From assembly GCF_910596095.1 (NCBI RefSeq), contig NC_056539.1, positions 1,211,501-1,275,500 of the forward strand: a DNA stretch of 64,000 nucleotides, written 5' to 3'. This DNA is from Thunnus maccoyii (Eukaryota; Chordata; Actinopteri; Scombriformes; Scombridae). Shown piece by piece: positions 1-14,700 of the stretch (positions within the stretch are counted from its first letter, which is position 1; each line of letters opens with the position of its first letter). The position numbers were made by a program, and so were the translations under genes. Under the pieces are notes generated by a model. The model was not told where the DNA came from. It ran no database searches and saw nothing but the letters and a program-made list of their open reading frames with translations.

Positions 1-2
1 CA

Positions 3-3
<1 letters not shown>

Positions 4-51
<48 letters not shown>
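4..51. repeat. (AC)n microsatellite
   Basis: Near-perfect AC dinucleotide run at the very left edge of the window, so its true length is unknown because it may continue outside. Confidence 0.95.
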
Positions 52-3000
52 ATCCATACTTTACCCCAAGCCTCCCCTACGCTCCCTTTAACCCCCTCCA
101 GTTAAGCCCTGACACACCCCCCAGCACAGGAGCATCATCAGTTCACAGCGCTGCTGCTGGGTGAATACTTTGCATCTCCAACATGTTTACTTTTCTGGAA
201 CTAACAGTAACTGCCTTGATTTGAGTTTGTCCACTGTACACTTTGAGTTAAACCAGCTGTTTTTCTGTAGATGTAGTCCTTTAACATTTACATAAGAAAA
301 ACACCAATATTTGAGTTTCAATGTTTTCAACAATACTGTGTGTGCCTTCACATGCATTAATACAATATACACATACAGTCTGAAAGAATTAGCAGGGATC
401 TCATCATTTCATGTTAGTTGCACTGGCACACTCACTCTAAGGTTGATTTTAAATCCAGCTTATTTGTTTTATATGAACTAATTTTCATTATAGTTTTCCC
501 CTGCTTAAACACACTTAAACAAGTTGACACACACACACACACACGCGCATGCGCGCAGCAGTACATGCACACACTGACATATTAAGTCTAGCTCCAGATT
601 TCTACCTTCTACAGTGTACATTACCATCAACACAAAGCAAGAATGAACACTGAGATACATTCATTCAAACATACATTACACACAGAGTCACACACTGGCT
701 CACCATAGGTTTCACCTGCACCAGATAGAGAGACTAGCTGCACTGTTCCATCAGTACTTCTATCAGTGTCATGTCAGATTTCTGCCTCAGACAACCAGAT
801 TGAAAGATGAAACTGTGTCCAACATTTTGTATCACTGGCAGCAAACTGCATCAACAGCACTCAGAATGTTTTACACTGCCACAACCTGGTGGGTACAGAG
901 GATTTCAACACAGAGGCTTGTTAGTCCTCCTGTGATTCTGTCCCTCTGGCATTGCTAAATTATGTAGTGTCAACATGTTGTCTGGGTCAGCCTCAAGATG
1001 GGAAAAGTGTGCCATCTTAACTTCTTCCTGTTAGTCAGATGTTGTCTGCCAGCAACCTGACTTCACTAAAGTGTAGCTGTAAAGGAAGACAGTGATGAGG
1101 TGATATCTCTGTCGGTCACTTAGCCATCAGGTGAGAAGAACATGGACACCATGTCATCCATAGCTGTGTTGTGACTTGAAGTCTCCAACACTATGTTGAG
1201 TAAGCAGACACATAACTGTGTTGGAATCTTTCTCTCTATATTGTTGCTTTTCTCCTAACAACACATTTTATCAAGTGTGAAATATAATGTTAATGCTAAT
1301 TTGTCAACATGAGCTGCCACTCATCTAACTGTAAAAGTTATTTTTCTGACACAGCTATATACTACACTGTAGGCTCTCTGCTAATAGCTTAGCATTAGTG
1401 TTAGCAGGCTCAGTGCTTAGGCTTTATTATACACTATGTGAAGTGTTATCAGGTGCAGTACAAACTATTTTAAACTAAAATTTTATTTTATCACTACAGT
1501 ATATCAAGTAATAATGATCAGCTGAGTGGAGAAAAACTCTTCTCGTTAGTTAACTGATACAGTTATGAGCTAGCTACAGACTGTCTTTTGTTTCACCTGT
1601 TAGCAAACAGTTAGAAATTAGATTTAATCTGTCTGGTGTGACTACAAGGCTAACGTGGGGGTAACCATCAGAGAATAATGAACACTCCCAGTTCAGTATA
1701 ACAAGAGGTTTTCTTGTGTGTCCCATTGGGCCAACATTAAATGAATGTAGCATTACACTATGTTGACTGATAGTGAGCTAACACTTGTGAGCCAATGTAA
1801 CTTTTGATTGACAGCAGCCACAGTGGCCACAAGTGATGAAGGTAAATGCTAAAACATAGTATAATAGTAGCACAAGTAGAGAAGAGTCATTAAGTCAGTA
1901 AATTGATTACAGAGAAATATCTATCTAAAATTTGCTTACATTAGGCACCACAAGCTACTGGTCATATCAGACCAAGTAAGACTGTAGCAGCCAAACATTT
2001 GAGTGTACTGAACTGAGCAACAGTAGCAGTATTCATTATGAATTCAACATACTGTTTATGGGAGGATGGTTGTGTTACTTATTTCAAATGTTACATAGTC
2101 TCACATTAAGCGTACACTATGGTTAGTGGTAGTGCTATTATGTTGACTGTACAGTATAGTAATTGCTACACTTACTTAGCATGCAGCACTGGAGTCAGTA
2201 ACCTATGGTTCAGGTGGATTCTGGTGTCCATGTTCTAATCACTTAACACAGGGATGGGCAGTCACATTACATGGAAGTCCAACCAAAATACTACACTATC
2301 GTCTTCAGTATTTAGTTCCTCCTTACTGGTTGAAACTGAACCAAAAAAAGGAAATCAATCAGCAACTCTTGCCTTGGCTCCATGACAGATGATCGTCTAT
2401 CCTTGGTTGTAATATGTAAACTGACCAACAGATCTCATAACTATCTTGTACCCTTTAGCATTAAGTCATCTTGAAGATATCTGGTCATGTCTGTCCATTC
2501 TGCCACAATATTTGGTGCTGTCCAGTCACTACTGTTGACCACAGCCCCTCTGAAGCTCACGAGCAATAGATAAGAGTAGGAGGGATGCAGCGGCACTGCC
2601 AAACACACCACAACATGCTCGTACTTCAGAAGTTCCAGCTCACTCACGAAACCCCCCCAGCCCCATCCTCCCACCCCACCTGACCCCACAGAAACTTTAA
2701 CTGACTCATCCACCCTCACCACCACCACTGAGCCCCAACAGGCCTTTCTGCTCACTAATGATTTGTGAATGTGTCTACCTGTCTGCGTGCTTGTCTGTCC
2801 TCCTGTCATTGTTTACAAAATGTACCCGTCTCTTGCATCCATACGGTCTTTGTCTATGAGCAAGTACTGTTGTTTATTGTATTAATTTGAGATTTTTTGC
2901 TGTATTTAACAGAATATGTTTTTTAACCCATTCTTTTTATATGATTTAATTTATTTATATTTATTTGAGGAGATTTCCTTAATGCCTTCTTGAGATATTG

Positions 3001-3213
3001 TATTGTAGGCTCCAGCGTGTGTGTTTTTGTTAAGGCACATGTATGTATGTGTGTGTGTGTAAAATGGCATGAATGTGTGACTGAGTGTGTGGTTTTCAAT
3101 ATGATAGGGCACATACATGTTGATGTATGAATGTGTGAGTCTTGCTGTACCAGTTTGATTCATTTGAGTTTTTGGTGACACATTGAAAGGATGATTGTGA
3201 TTGCTCCATGGAG

Positions 3214-3256
<43 letters not shown>

Positions 3257-4981
3257 CCATCCTGGCAGATGACACTGACTTCCATCTTCAAGGTCCAAAT
3301 GACACTCAGTCTCACTCACAGTTAATGTTTGACTAAATGAACCCTTTTCTTGTGAAGAGACTGTGATGAGTGTCACTGTGTATGTGATGTGCAGCTCACT
3401 CACTCTGACATACACATACCACATAGATTACATGTACATTGACACTGTACAGACTATGTAAAAATAAGTATATACAGAAACAAGAGAGGAAAAGCACCAT
3501 ATGTAACAGTGGAAACTGCTGTGGAAGTTAATGTAACAGGGTGGGGGTTTCCTTCATTTTTCTTAGAGTTTTTTTTTTAAGTCTTGAAGTGATAGTTTCC
3601 TCACATTGAAAGAGGTTTACAAGTGACGATTTAAACCCTTTTCTGAACAGTCTGGACTACGCAGGTTCCCACCCATCAAATCAAGTACCAGAAAGTATTT
3701 TCAAGCCCCAGTATCTGTAACTGTAGGTCTAATTCATACTCCACAAAGACGTGACTTATCTGGAGGAAAAGTTTTTTTTTGAGTTCTGGGTAAACCAGAA
3801 ATTTGAGTAGCAGAAGCGACCACCAGCCACCACCCCAGGTTACATCATCAAACTACTGCTGAATGCAAGAAAAGCATTATGTTAACCTCCTGTGACCCAG
3901 TAATATCTCCAAACATTCTGTGAAGCACATCAACTAGACAAATGCACATTCAGTGCACTAACATATGTGTTGTTAGACAGCTAACAGCTGCAGTACTACT
4001 GTAAAGATGGGAAATGATTCGTCTTCATCTTACTGATGTTACATTTATATAACATGCTACCTGAGATGATGAACAACAACTTTGTTCTACCTTCACATGA
4101 ATATGTTGGCCAACAGGTTTAGGCAGTTAGTTGTGTTTAGGAACTCTTGTTTGCTGCAGTAAGGCAGGGGGATGCTTGAAACAACCGTGCTAGGTCACTG
4201 CTGCAGCTTTAAATCTTCAAATGTTTTCATTTTAAGAAGATCAGAGAATCATATTTTTTGTTTTTGGAATGAAGGTGAGCTTCAGCTAAAAGGACACACT
4301 CAAATTTCACACAGAAAACTTTTCTCTCATTTGAAAACTGACTTCTTTATGAGGTATGAATATAGCCAAAAGTTTTTATTTGATTTAGTGTAAAACCACT
4401 TAGTAATTGAGCAGCCTTGGAGATAGCCAGGCCAGGCTGAAGCGTTGCGGCAGTGTGTGAGTGTGTATGTGGTGTGCGTTTGTGTCTTTGTTTTATGTAA
4501 GAGATGGTTGTAGATAGACTAGACTGCAGTGCTGTCCTGTATTGACCCACCAAATCAACCAATTAGCATGCAGAAATAGGGTCTTCACTCTCTTCAACTT
4601 GAATTTACTAAAACATGAGAATATACAAGGAAAACAAACTGAATTTACAGAAAAGAAGTGTTACGATATTTAGCTTTAAAAAATCCACTAAGATAAAGAT
4701 AAAGCTCTTTTTAATCCGTTTTTTTTTTCTACTTGGTTCCTACTAATGATGAATTGGTAGTTGGTGTCTATGCTGTTCTTCTGATATAAAGAAAATGACA
4801 ATGAAGAGGTGTGAGACAGCTGCTGTTCCAGTGCTCCTCACCTCAACATCAATCCTCCAGGTTTTTCAGTTGTATCTTAAAGTCCACTGTCACTCACACT
4901 CTGTCCGAGAGAAGACTCTGGAAGTGTAATGGACGTTGGTTTAATAAATGATTCAAATGTCAAACTAACAAAGGATTTTCC
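52..4981. other. Gene-poor interval downstream of lrrc41
   Basis: No exon chain, RNA gene or intact transposon could be recognised here. The stretch is AT-rich with scattered stops in all frames. Two minus-strand open stretches (about 2441-2809 and 2951-3424) are longer than the rest but match no family I know, and the second reads through the CA repeat at 3220-3253. Confidence 0.5.
3220..3253. repeat. (CA)n microsatellite
   Basis: About 17 uninterrupted CA units. On the minus strand it reads as alternating Val-Cys codons, which explains the length of the open frame covering it. Confidence 0.95.
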
Positions 4982-4987
4982 TTTATT
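4982..4987 (-). terminator. lrrc41: Candidate lrrc41 polyadenylation signal
   Basis: TTTATT on the plus strand, that is AATAAA on the minus strand, about 540 nt beyond the lrrc41 stop codon. It would give a 3' UTR of ordinary length. Transcript data are absent, so other sites are possible. Confidence 0.35.
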
Positions 4988-5526
4988 TTTCAACTGCACC
5001 ATTGTGCCTTAATACAGCAGAACAATTCAATGTCTTACATTTAAGTCATGTAACATTCATGAAACTAACTGAATGTGTGACACAACTAATGACATAGTTA
5101 AACAGCCCACCTGCTCATTAGCTTTGCATAAAAAAAGATTTTAAATTGTGAAATTCCAGATAGTTTTTCTCTCATGAACAGCTCATGCAGCTTAATCCTC
5201 TTCTCTGCTATTGATCCATACTCAGTGTAATCTGAACACTTTCACACTGCTTCCATGTTGCTTTCAACTGATAATACAGACAAAAGGGAAGTTATTTGGT
5301 GTATTTAGCCATATTCTGCTGAAAATATGACTGTTTAGAACAATACCACATCAGATGGACAGTGGAGACCAGCTCATGCTGCAGGTGTGGTTTGCACTGA
5401 ATCTATTGTAACGGTCTGAACTGAACTCAAACTGACCACTATCACTCCACGCTGGAGAAGAGAAAATTACAAACGTTCTAACTTTTACTCCTACAGGCAG
5501 TGTCTGATGCTCAGAGCAGACTTTGT

Positions 5527-5746
5527 TCACATGTTGCTGATGTGGTCTGCCATTGTGTCTGTTGACTTCCAGCCTTCAACCAGGAGAACACAGAGGGGCC
5601 AGAGCCCCCTCAGTGCACTGCTCCATGTGTCAGGGTCTCGATCTCCTGGGTTCTTCCTGAGATCAAGGGTCAGTCGGTGCGGTGGACAATGTGTCCTCAA
5701 TGCCTTGGAGAACTCCAGCAGCTCAGCTGCCTGGATGAAGTTGGAG
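5527..5746 (-). CDS. lrrc41: lrrc41 terminal coding exon
   Basis: Acceptor AACAG before 5746; the split codon AG|C gives Ser. It starts SNFIQAAELLEFSKAL, which aligns with human SNCIKPDGLLEFAKRL, and ends with TGA at 5529-5527 after HISNM. This is the last leucine-rich repeat and the C-terminal cap of the protein. Confidence 0.92.
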
Positions 5747-8700
5747 CTGTTCAGGACATGGAAATGATATATTATTATAATATTTCATTATAGGTTATTA
5801 TGATGGGTTTACACCACAGACCTTCAGTACAAAGGGAATAATGTTTAAGTTAAGTTTCAATGTAATTTGGTATTTAATTGAAAGCACTTATTACTAACAA
5901 TAAAGGAAATACTCTTACACATAGTGAGTGACAGTATTGCTGCACATGAAATCATAGTGAGGATAAAGTACAAGTCAGGAGAACTGACATGACTTGTGCA
6001 TTAACAAGTAAAATGAATGAAAATGTTACCACTGTCATCTACAACATGACTGATTTTGACAGCTTTCAGATTTTTCTTACACATACACACATATGAAGCT
6101 TCAGTAGATATCTTTCAACGTTAGTCTTTTTAGAGCCAAAGTCCCTCTTTTTGTTACTATACTTCCTATGCTGCTCAACACGGAAACACAAAGAGGGAAT
6201 TTGATGCTAAAAAGACTGTAAATGTGTCAGATATCCACTTGATATGATTAACTCAGACTGATGAAGACTCATATAAGCTTCACATCAACTTTTAAATGGA
6301 TTTTTGCATGAAGTGACTGTGTGGACACACTGTGGATTTTGGCTCCATCACTTCCATTGAAAACACATTCAAAGGATCTTTTAATATCCAGTATGAACAG
6401 GAGGAATGATTACAGCGAGGAAAACCTCTTTCACTGTTCATATGGACACCTGACTGTTGTTTTAAGACACTGATTTTGAACGTATCCTTTAATCTTGAGG
6501 TCAAGACCACATGTGCAGGTTTTAATTAATCACGGCTGACTTGAAAACGACAATGTTGAAAACTGAAAGCCTGTACAGTATGTGCTGTGGTATTTTAATT
6601 GACCAAGTGGTACATCAGCTAGTAAGTGAGCCTTATGATCCAGACAGCATCCTGTTGCTGTTAGCGTCTCTTACCTGATGTCTAGCCGTTTCACTGAGCT
6701 TGGTGAGGGTCCTGAGAACAGCTCTGCCAGCACACACACATTCTTGGCTGTCGAAACACGGAGTGAATTTGGTTTACAGAGTTCAGAGTTAGAGTTAGAT
6801 CTACACCATTACCACAGATACAAGTCACCTTCCTCTTGAGAGAGACTGAAATTCACACTGTAATAAACAACAAGACCACTTGGGGACAGCTAAAACAAAC
6901 TGTATACACAAAACTGTGGAAATAGACAACTGGTTGATAACATGTTTGCCATACTAACTGTAAATATGATAATATATCATCCAACAGACACAGAGCAACA
7001 CTGGCATCTGTTTGTTTCCACCTGATGAATTTAAGTCCGACATTCTCTCCTTTTAGCTCTTGTTTGGTCTCCACCAAGTCCTGAGAAAATCTGTCTCTTT
7101 AGCTGTTAAATGCTCCACTATGTTCACCAGCTAGTCTCTAACTGTGTCTGCCCCCAGGAACAGCGCCGGGCTGTGAAGCCAATTTGAAATAGCGGCCAAA
7201 CCGTGTAATTACAACATCATGTGAGGTTATTAGGCCCAAAAAGACTTTTTCCCCCCAAGACTTACATTGTGAAAGAGACGTCTGTAAATCAGTGGATAAT
7301 TTTTTGGAGCATCACAACCCCTGCGAAATGACTCGTCTCACTATCAGAATTTGATCTGTTCGGTCTGATCACATTTGGAAAGTCTAGAAGAGCTGCACGA
7401 TTCAATTGTTTTATCCTCATTCAAGTTAGCCGGAGGGTTAAACAAGAAGCAGCCGACTCGGCCTCTGAAAGTCACTAGTGCGCCTGCTCTATGGGCCCAA
7501 TGATCCTGGAAGATTCAGGTAATTTTATACCCAAAGTCAAAAATTTTTGGCTTCATGCGCCAGTGAGCAACTTTCATAGGAATGAACAGGGCCCCGTCTC
7601 CAACGCTGTATCAAGTTCTCTTTATACATCCATGAGCTGAGCAGGTAGTGTGCAGTGGGCTTATCAGAGCTTCTTCACTGAAATCAGCTGCCTGCTGCTG
7701 CTGCTGGGAACCAGACTGATGAGAGCACTGAGACTCAACCAAAACAATACAGTTGCTGTAAAACTAAAACAATGAAAGACATTAAAAAGCTCAGTGGAGC
7801 TGAGGAGAACTGCAGAGTGGCTGAGAATGTGATTCATTGTCAATATAAAAGTGTTGTTTATAGCCACTTTAACATCCACTAAACCAAGTTGAAATTGGCA
7901 TGAGTGGGGACTGGAGAACACTTTAGTGTGTTAGATCAGTGGGTCCAGTCTGTCAGCCTGCTGTGGTGTGAAGACAACCATGACGTGAAATGTCATGCTG
8001 GGTTGACTGTGGGAACAGCCAATAGGAGTTTAGATTAAGGGCAAAGACCAAGAAAATGACCAGGAGGAAACAACACCTGCTAGAAATAGCCAGGAAGTCA
8101 TACATTTATCTGCTGCAGTTTCTACCAGTGTCATTCTTCATTCAACCATCAAATGACACCAAAGTGAGCATTTTTAAATCCTACATAAAGTGGATTTCAC
8201 TTCTATACATCATTTTATGAAATTAATAGAAAAAATGTTACATACTCAGAGAGGAATTCTCTTTATTCCACTAATGACTAACATCATAATGTATTTTATA
8301 GAAATAAGAATGGACCAAAGAACTTAAAGGGGACATATCATGCTTTTTGTGATTTTCTGTTCTTTATATACTCTTAACTGTATCAGCTGTTTATCTTGAT
8401 GAACTAACTCCTACTTTTCACATGAAAGCAGTGGAAGCAAGCAGGCGTGAATGTGCATTTTCTTTTTCTGATTTTATGGAAATTTGGTCAAAATGTCTGC
8501 TATATTTGGATGGAAACTTGACTATTGTTGCTCTTAAAGACCTACTTTACCACTGGAGCAATCCTTTGATACCAACAGAAGCTAAACGTAGCAAATACTT
8601 TTGTTTAGCATTGGTACTGATATATCTCTGAACTGAATCCAGTTAGTGGAGAGATGTGGAGGTCCTTACCCAGCCGATTCTGAGCCATGCTGAGTGTGTG

Positions 8701-11700
8701 GAGAGAGGACACTGTCTTCAGAGCAGCCACCAGCTGCTGCAAACCCTCCTGCTTGTCACTCCACTTCTCAAGAAGGCGGCAGTCATTTAACTGCAGCTCT
8801 GAGAGGAGAGACAGACAGAGAAAGAGCTCAAACCAACTCCACACAACACACATTTTCACCAGTATTCTTTCAGTTGTTTTTTTTTACAAACAAATATTCA
8901 TAACTTAATAGATGCTATTATCTCATCTAGACATTCCACACATAGAGGCTTTAAATTGAACTAATGAATGAAATGGAAAGGAAGAAAATCTATCTTCTTT
9001 GCTTTTATGTTCCATGCAGCTGTTATCTAATGGAGATTCTCAGCATGTGTTAGTATGATTTTTATCTGACCCTATATACTTTACTGATTTTGGGTGTTGG
9101 ACATGTGACATAAACATTCCAGAGTCTGCATGTCACCTTAGGTAATATGGTATGGCCCTTCGGGGGGACCTTAGAGATACAAACAATGGATCCATGGTCA
9201 AGTTTGGAACTGTTCCAGATGTGGTATGTTGTGACACATAATATGTTGTGAGGCAGCTGTCAATTACTTGATGGATGGCTGCAACTGACCTAGTGCCCAT
9301 GGAAAACCTATGTTATTCATGTGATAAGATACAGATGTGTAACCCCATATAAGCTATGCGCCGACAGTGGTACGTTGCCCAGACCATCTTTATACATGGA
9401 ATGGACCCGATGGCCATCGTCTAATAAACGTCTACAAAATAAGAACTTCACCAGCTCTTCCTTTGAACGATATCATCACACATCCTTCCTTTCAGCATGT
9501 CTACACAGACAGCAGATCAGCAGCGTCTTTCACTTGTTCCATTTTAATCCATAAGAGCTCACTTTCCACTCCTACACTATATCAGAAATGTGAGCCAAAA
9601 CATATGTTTATGCTTCAAGTCTATTTTCTTGTTTTCCTCGGTTAAAACAGAGATAGAGAGACTGGGTGCTGGCCTCTGAGCACTGCTCATGATATGCTTC
9701 CTGTGTAGACACAGTGCAAGGTAAAGACTGATTAACAAGTGTCTATACTGATGATCTACTGCTGTCATCACTCTCTCTCCTTTCCTTACCTTCCAACTTG
9801 CAGTCTCTCACTAGGTTTAGGATCTCCGGGAGACAATCAGACAGGTTCAGGTCCTCCAAGGTGAGTCTCGTCAAGCGATGGTTTGACTCTAAAAAAGGTG
9901 ACCACATGTTGATATTCATATTGACAGACAGATCAACAGGACTTGACTGGTGAGTTATCCTTTTGGCGTTATTTGAGATTTTTGTTTGTGTGAACAAATC
10001 CCATGAAAGGACCAAAAGCAATAAGAAGTCAGCTTGTCTCTCAATTCTTTCTGACTTCCCTACCCTGTGTAGCTCTCAGCCACTGAGGCCTACAAAAAAT
10101 GGATCACAAATATTCAAATTTTTTTTATTTCCCATTTTATTTAACATTAAAGGATAAGGCTGGCAATTTTCTATATTTTTTTCTCATTGTCTACAATGAT
10201 ATGTAACACAACAAGCTAGCAAAGCTCTGTAAATGTGCAGTGGTGTCTGCTTTACAAGGAACCTCACAGCTGAGGGTTACTATCTTATCACTGCTTTTAC
10301 TCTTTTCTAAACAACCTACAGTAATCACTGTCTTAAAGGACCAAGGAACATGTCACTCAGTGCAGCTGTGTGGCTCATTGATGTGTTTTTAATAGTTTTT
10401 GAACAACAACTGAGGTCTACGGCACAGAAGAATACAATATACCAAGCTTTGGATACACACACACACACACACAATACCTGTTAGTAGATAAGTTCATTGA
10501 TGGTTTGGCTCTGCACATGAGATTTGTTGAAATTAAGAAAAATATAGAAAATCACCATCCAAATCCTTTAACTATCATTAATTTCTAATCATTCTGTTAC
10601 TGTGATCTGCTAGAACTCCTTTTCCACACATGGAGAAGGCCTGAACATTCACTACGTGGGAGCACTGTGCACTGACATGACACATTACCTGAGAGAGTGG
10701 TGAGGAGCTGGCTTTGGGAGGAACCAGTTGGTAGTCTCATCCCAGCTACGTGAAGTGAGGTGAGATGTGGACAGCGTCTCAGCACAGATGTGACAAAGTT
10801 CACATCTGTTTGGACCTGAGCTACTTTGACTGTCAGCTTCTCCAGGAGCAGCTCTGCTGTGGGAAGGTTAGGAAACTATCAGTTGATTTTTAATGAACTG
10901 CACTGCCTCAGTATCATTCATGCAGAATAGTTATGGAGAAATCAACTACTTCTACCATATTGGTCCATTGTGAACAAACAAGTTCAAAGATAGTATTACA
11001 ACTTGAGTCTTATTTTTTGTAGTTTTGTTCAGCATTTCTGTCAAGTTATAATAAGATTGTTGTCAATTAAGTTGCAAAGATCTAAGCAATGACCTCACTA
11101 CAACTAAATCTGACAGGTGGAGACACAATGGCAGGTTGGAAACTAGCAGTTCATCCATATTACTGTATTTACAGAACTTTATTTGGAGGTCAAACTGAAA
11201 GTGAGCACCTGAAATGTCTCTAAATACTCTTATTGTACAGAAAACCTGAGCACACAACTACAGTAGGTACAGCAGGTGAAAGTGAGTCTGTAAATTGTGA
11301 TGGATGTGTACAACTGTTCACCACTGTTGTCTTTTCCAAATAAGTTTTTAAGCTGTCTGATCATCTGACTGCTCCAGTTTCTTGACTCATCCGTCAACCT
11401 CAACAATCAACTTGGTAAGTATGTCGGTTTAAGTCACCGATCAAACAAAAATGTCAATCATTCTCTGGTTCCAGCTTATTATTGCTTTTCTCTGTTTTCA
11501 AATCATTGTAAACTGAATATCTTTGTGTGCGGCTGCTGATCAGACAAAACAAGACATTTAAACAAGTGTTCCTAATTTCCTGACTCTTATGGGTGAAATT
11601 ATAAACTGAAAAAGTAGTCGATAGAGTAATTGATAATAAACATAATCATTAGCTCCGGTCCTAAAGTTATAATTACCAATAGAAATGATGGACAAAACTA

Positions 11701-14700
11701 CAAAAATTAGACCAAAGTTGTAACAAACCAGAATTATCATTCAACATCAAAGAAATGGAGAATATCCAATCCTTTAATGCTTAAACAATGTTCCCAGAGT
11801 TTGATGTATGCAGTGGTTTAATCACTACTTCAAGCAGAACAATAGTAGTAATTGCAATGTGGCTATCTTCAGACTGCCTTTGAATTAAATCTGCAAAGTC
11901 AGTCTGGTTTAAACCATTCCACAGCACCAAGAAAAACCGTGTGTATAATACACTTTTAATCCTGCTCACTGCGTGTTACTTCACTCTGGTGAAATCTAAA
12001 CAGCACCTGACATCTCTGACAGGGGCTGATGTGGAATAAGACGCGGTTCCCACAAACTGGTCTGGAACTCCACACACAGGGACGTCAAGTTGCGGCTTGT
12101 GTCCAGCAGGATGTCCATGAGTTCAGTGTTTGGCAGGACGCTGATGCTCAGATCAGTGAGGGAGCTGCGAGAGCTTCCAGACAGCTGCTTCAGGGCTCTG
12201 GCCAGGCCCAACACATCCGATACACTGAAGATCGCTGCACACACAAACATGACAACCTTTCAAACAAGGAATGAAAACAAATCATCCCTGCACAACAGAA
12301 CAAATATGTTGTAACTATTTCAGATCAGTTCAATTCTCTGACAGTGAAATATTTCATTTTTGTCAACAAGGTTAATGGATTCCATACAAGTATGCTGTTT
12401 ACAGATGTAACCATGTGTAAACATGTGTAAACATGAACACTGAATCCCTTTGAATTTTGACACAGTTTAATGTTAAAAGTCAGACTGCATCACTGCCTGC
12501 TCCAGTCCCTTTACTCCTCTTCTGACTGTTCCAATCTGGAATTCATGCTTTGCAGAAAATACTTCATCCAAGTATTATACATGTAGTAACTTCTACTATA
12601 ATCCAGGATTTAGCTCTGTCTCCTGCAGAGTTTTTGAATTAGAGCTTTAAGTATTTATGTGTTGGAGTTGTTCACCATCATGTACCTGTGATTTGCATTT
12701 GCTAGACAGAACCAGTGTTGGTGTCGAACTTCAATAATTTTTAGGTAGCGAATGTCTATAGCACAGATTATTGAAACTGTTATGTATCTAAAGCATCACC
12801 AGAATGTCTGGTTAGTTTGCCGTCCCGCCCCTCCCCCACCCCAACACACACATACACACACATACAAGTACGCTGTAATAAGCAAACTTACATGAGCTGT
12901 GAAGAGTTAGAGAGCGAAGGCAGTAAAATGTGAGCAGGGCAGAGTTCAGCACTGTGAGGGAGTCAGACCCACACTGCCTGATCTCCAGACGTTCAATCTT
13001 CCCCCATGGACAGGCTTCTGCTGGACTACCACCACAGGGAGTGAGGGTTCGACAGAGAACCTGCGGGTCCACAGTTAAGTTTGTTTTTCCAGATTCCTCC
13101 CCCTCCACAGACACGGGATCTAGCTTTGAGCGTTTGCATGGTGTGACTTGATCATCCTGATCATCCAAAGTGCTGGTCTCAAGACCTGGACTGCAGCTGG
13201 CCCCGTCTGCAGTGGTTAAAGGAGCTTGTGAAACGCAGCTGGTGGTTTTGCTGTGCATTAGTTTCTTCAGCTTGCCGTTTACATACTGAGATCCCCTTCC
13301 ATGTAGGAGCCAGGCCAGCATGATGGGACACTGTACATGTACAACAAGTTCTTTAGCCACCCCATGATCAAGCAGGCGATGGAGGACGTACAGCGCAGTT
13401 TGTGTCTTCTTCTTTGATAGATCTGCAGACTGCGATACACCAACACTCCTGATACACTTCTCTAAGAGGTTCAGAAGAGGCCGCTGCTCAGCAGTTAAAC
13501 TTTGAAGGGGCTTATGCAAGCTAGTAAAGAGTAAAAAATGTTTGATACATTTAGCTGCAGCCAACAGGAAGGATGGGGTGTTTAAATTTGTGATGTTTCT
13601 GCTCACGAAGGGGTTTGTGAAGCCATTGAATACGACCGTAAAAAGCATTCTCATAACTTCATGTTTGGCTTCTTCTTCTGTGAGCAAGTCTATTATCTGA
13701 AAGGTAACACAGGAGACAGATCACATCTGTGTTCTGCATGATACTACACATGAGATTTTCATTGTTAAAGAAGACATGACACGTACATGGTCCACACATC
13801 CACACATATCTTCTAGGATCCCAATCCATCCGGCGTGAGTTGATATTCCTACGGGACAGCAAACAAAAAGTAGCAGTAAATGTAAATATGAATTCCTGTG
13901 ATCCAAAGACAGACAAAGAAAAAATACTAAGAACCATTGTTCATACCTTTGAGATTTAGGGCAGGCTGGAGCTCATCTAGTTGGCATACAGTCAGATGAG
14001 GAAGAAGATCCTCTATGAGAGGCGTTGGAAGATCTAAGTTATGACAGATAAGTTAGGACACTGGACACCAACGAGCAGCAGAGAACAACTCACTATAGCT
14101 ACTATGAATGGATGGCTGTGATACGGGTTAAAGTCAAATACATTTGAAATGACATGAATCAAACCATATATATCAGTTTCCATTTTTATGGACCAGTTGA
14201 ACTGGTCAGTCCTGCCTCCCAGATGTTAAAAACAGCCTCTCTCAAAACGTTCTTCAGTTAGACTCAGATCAATCAGAAGCACTTCTCCTCTCACTTCAGT
14301 TCTCTATCCTGTTGCATCAAAACCTGGTGCAGACATCTGTTATCTTTAATAACAAACTTATCTTTGACCAGCAGGTGAGTCAGTCACTCAATCGTGCTTT
14401 CTGCAACTTCTCAATATCTCGAAAATTAGATCTTTTTTATCCGCTAAGAATCTGGAAACCCACTTAGACTACTGTAACTCACTGTATTCCTGTCACACTC
14501 AATACAACCTCTCAAACCAAACAAACTTCAACTAGTTCAACATGCTGGAGCAAGACTACTCACAAAATCCAATAGAGCATCTCTATACTGGTTACCTAGA
14601 GATTTTAGAATTGATTTTACAATTTTAATGATCACTTTTAAAGCAGGTTTGGGGTGTGTCCCTGATTATATCACTGACTTACTAAACCCTTACGAGCCTG

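Noticed and set aside
2441..3424. Minus-strand open stretches of 122 and 157 codons as a possible gene
   Set aside because: The second runs through a CA microsatellite, neither resembles a known family, and no coherent splice chain or conserved motif was found.
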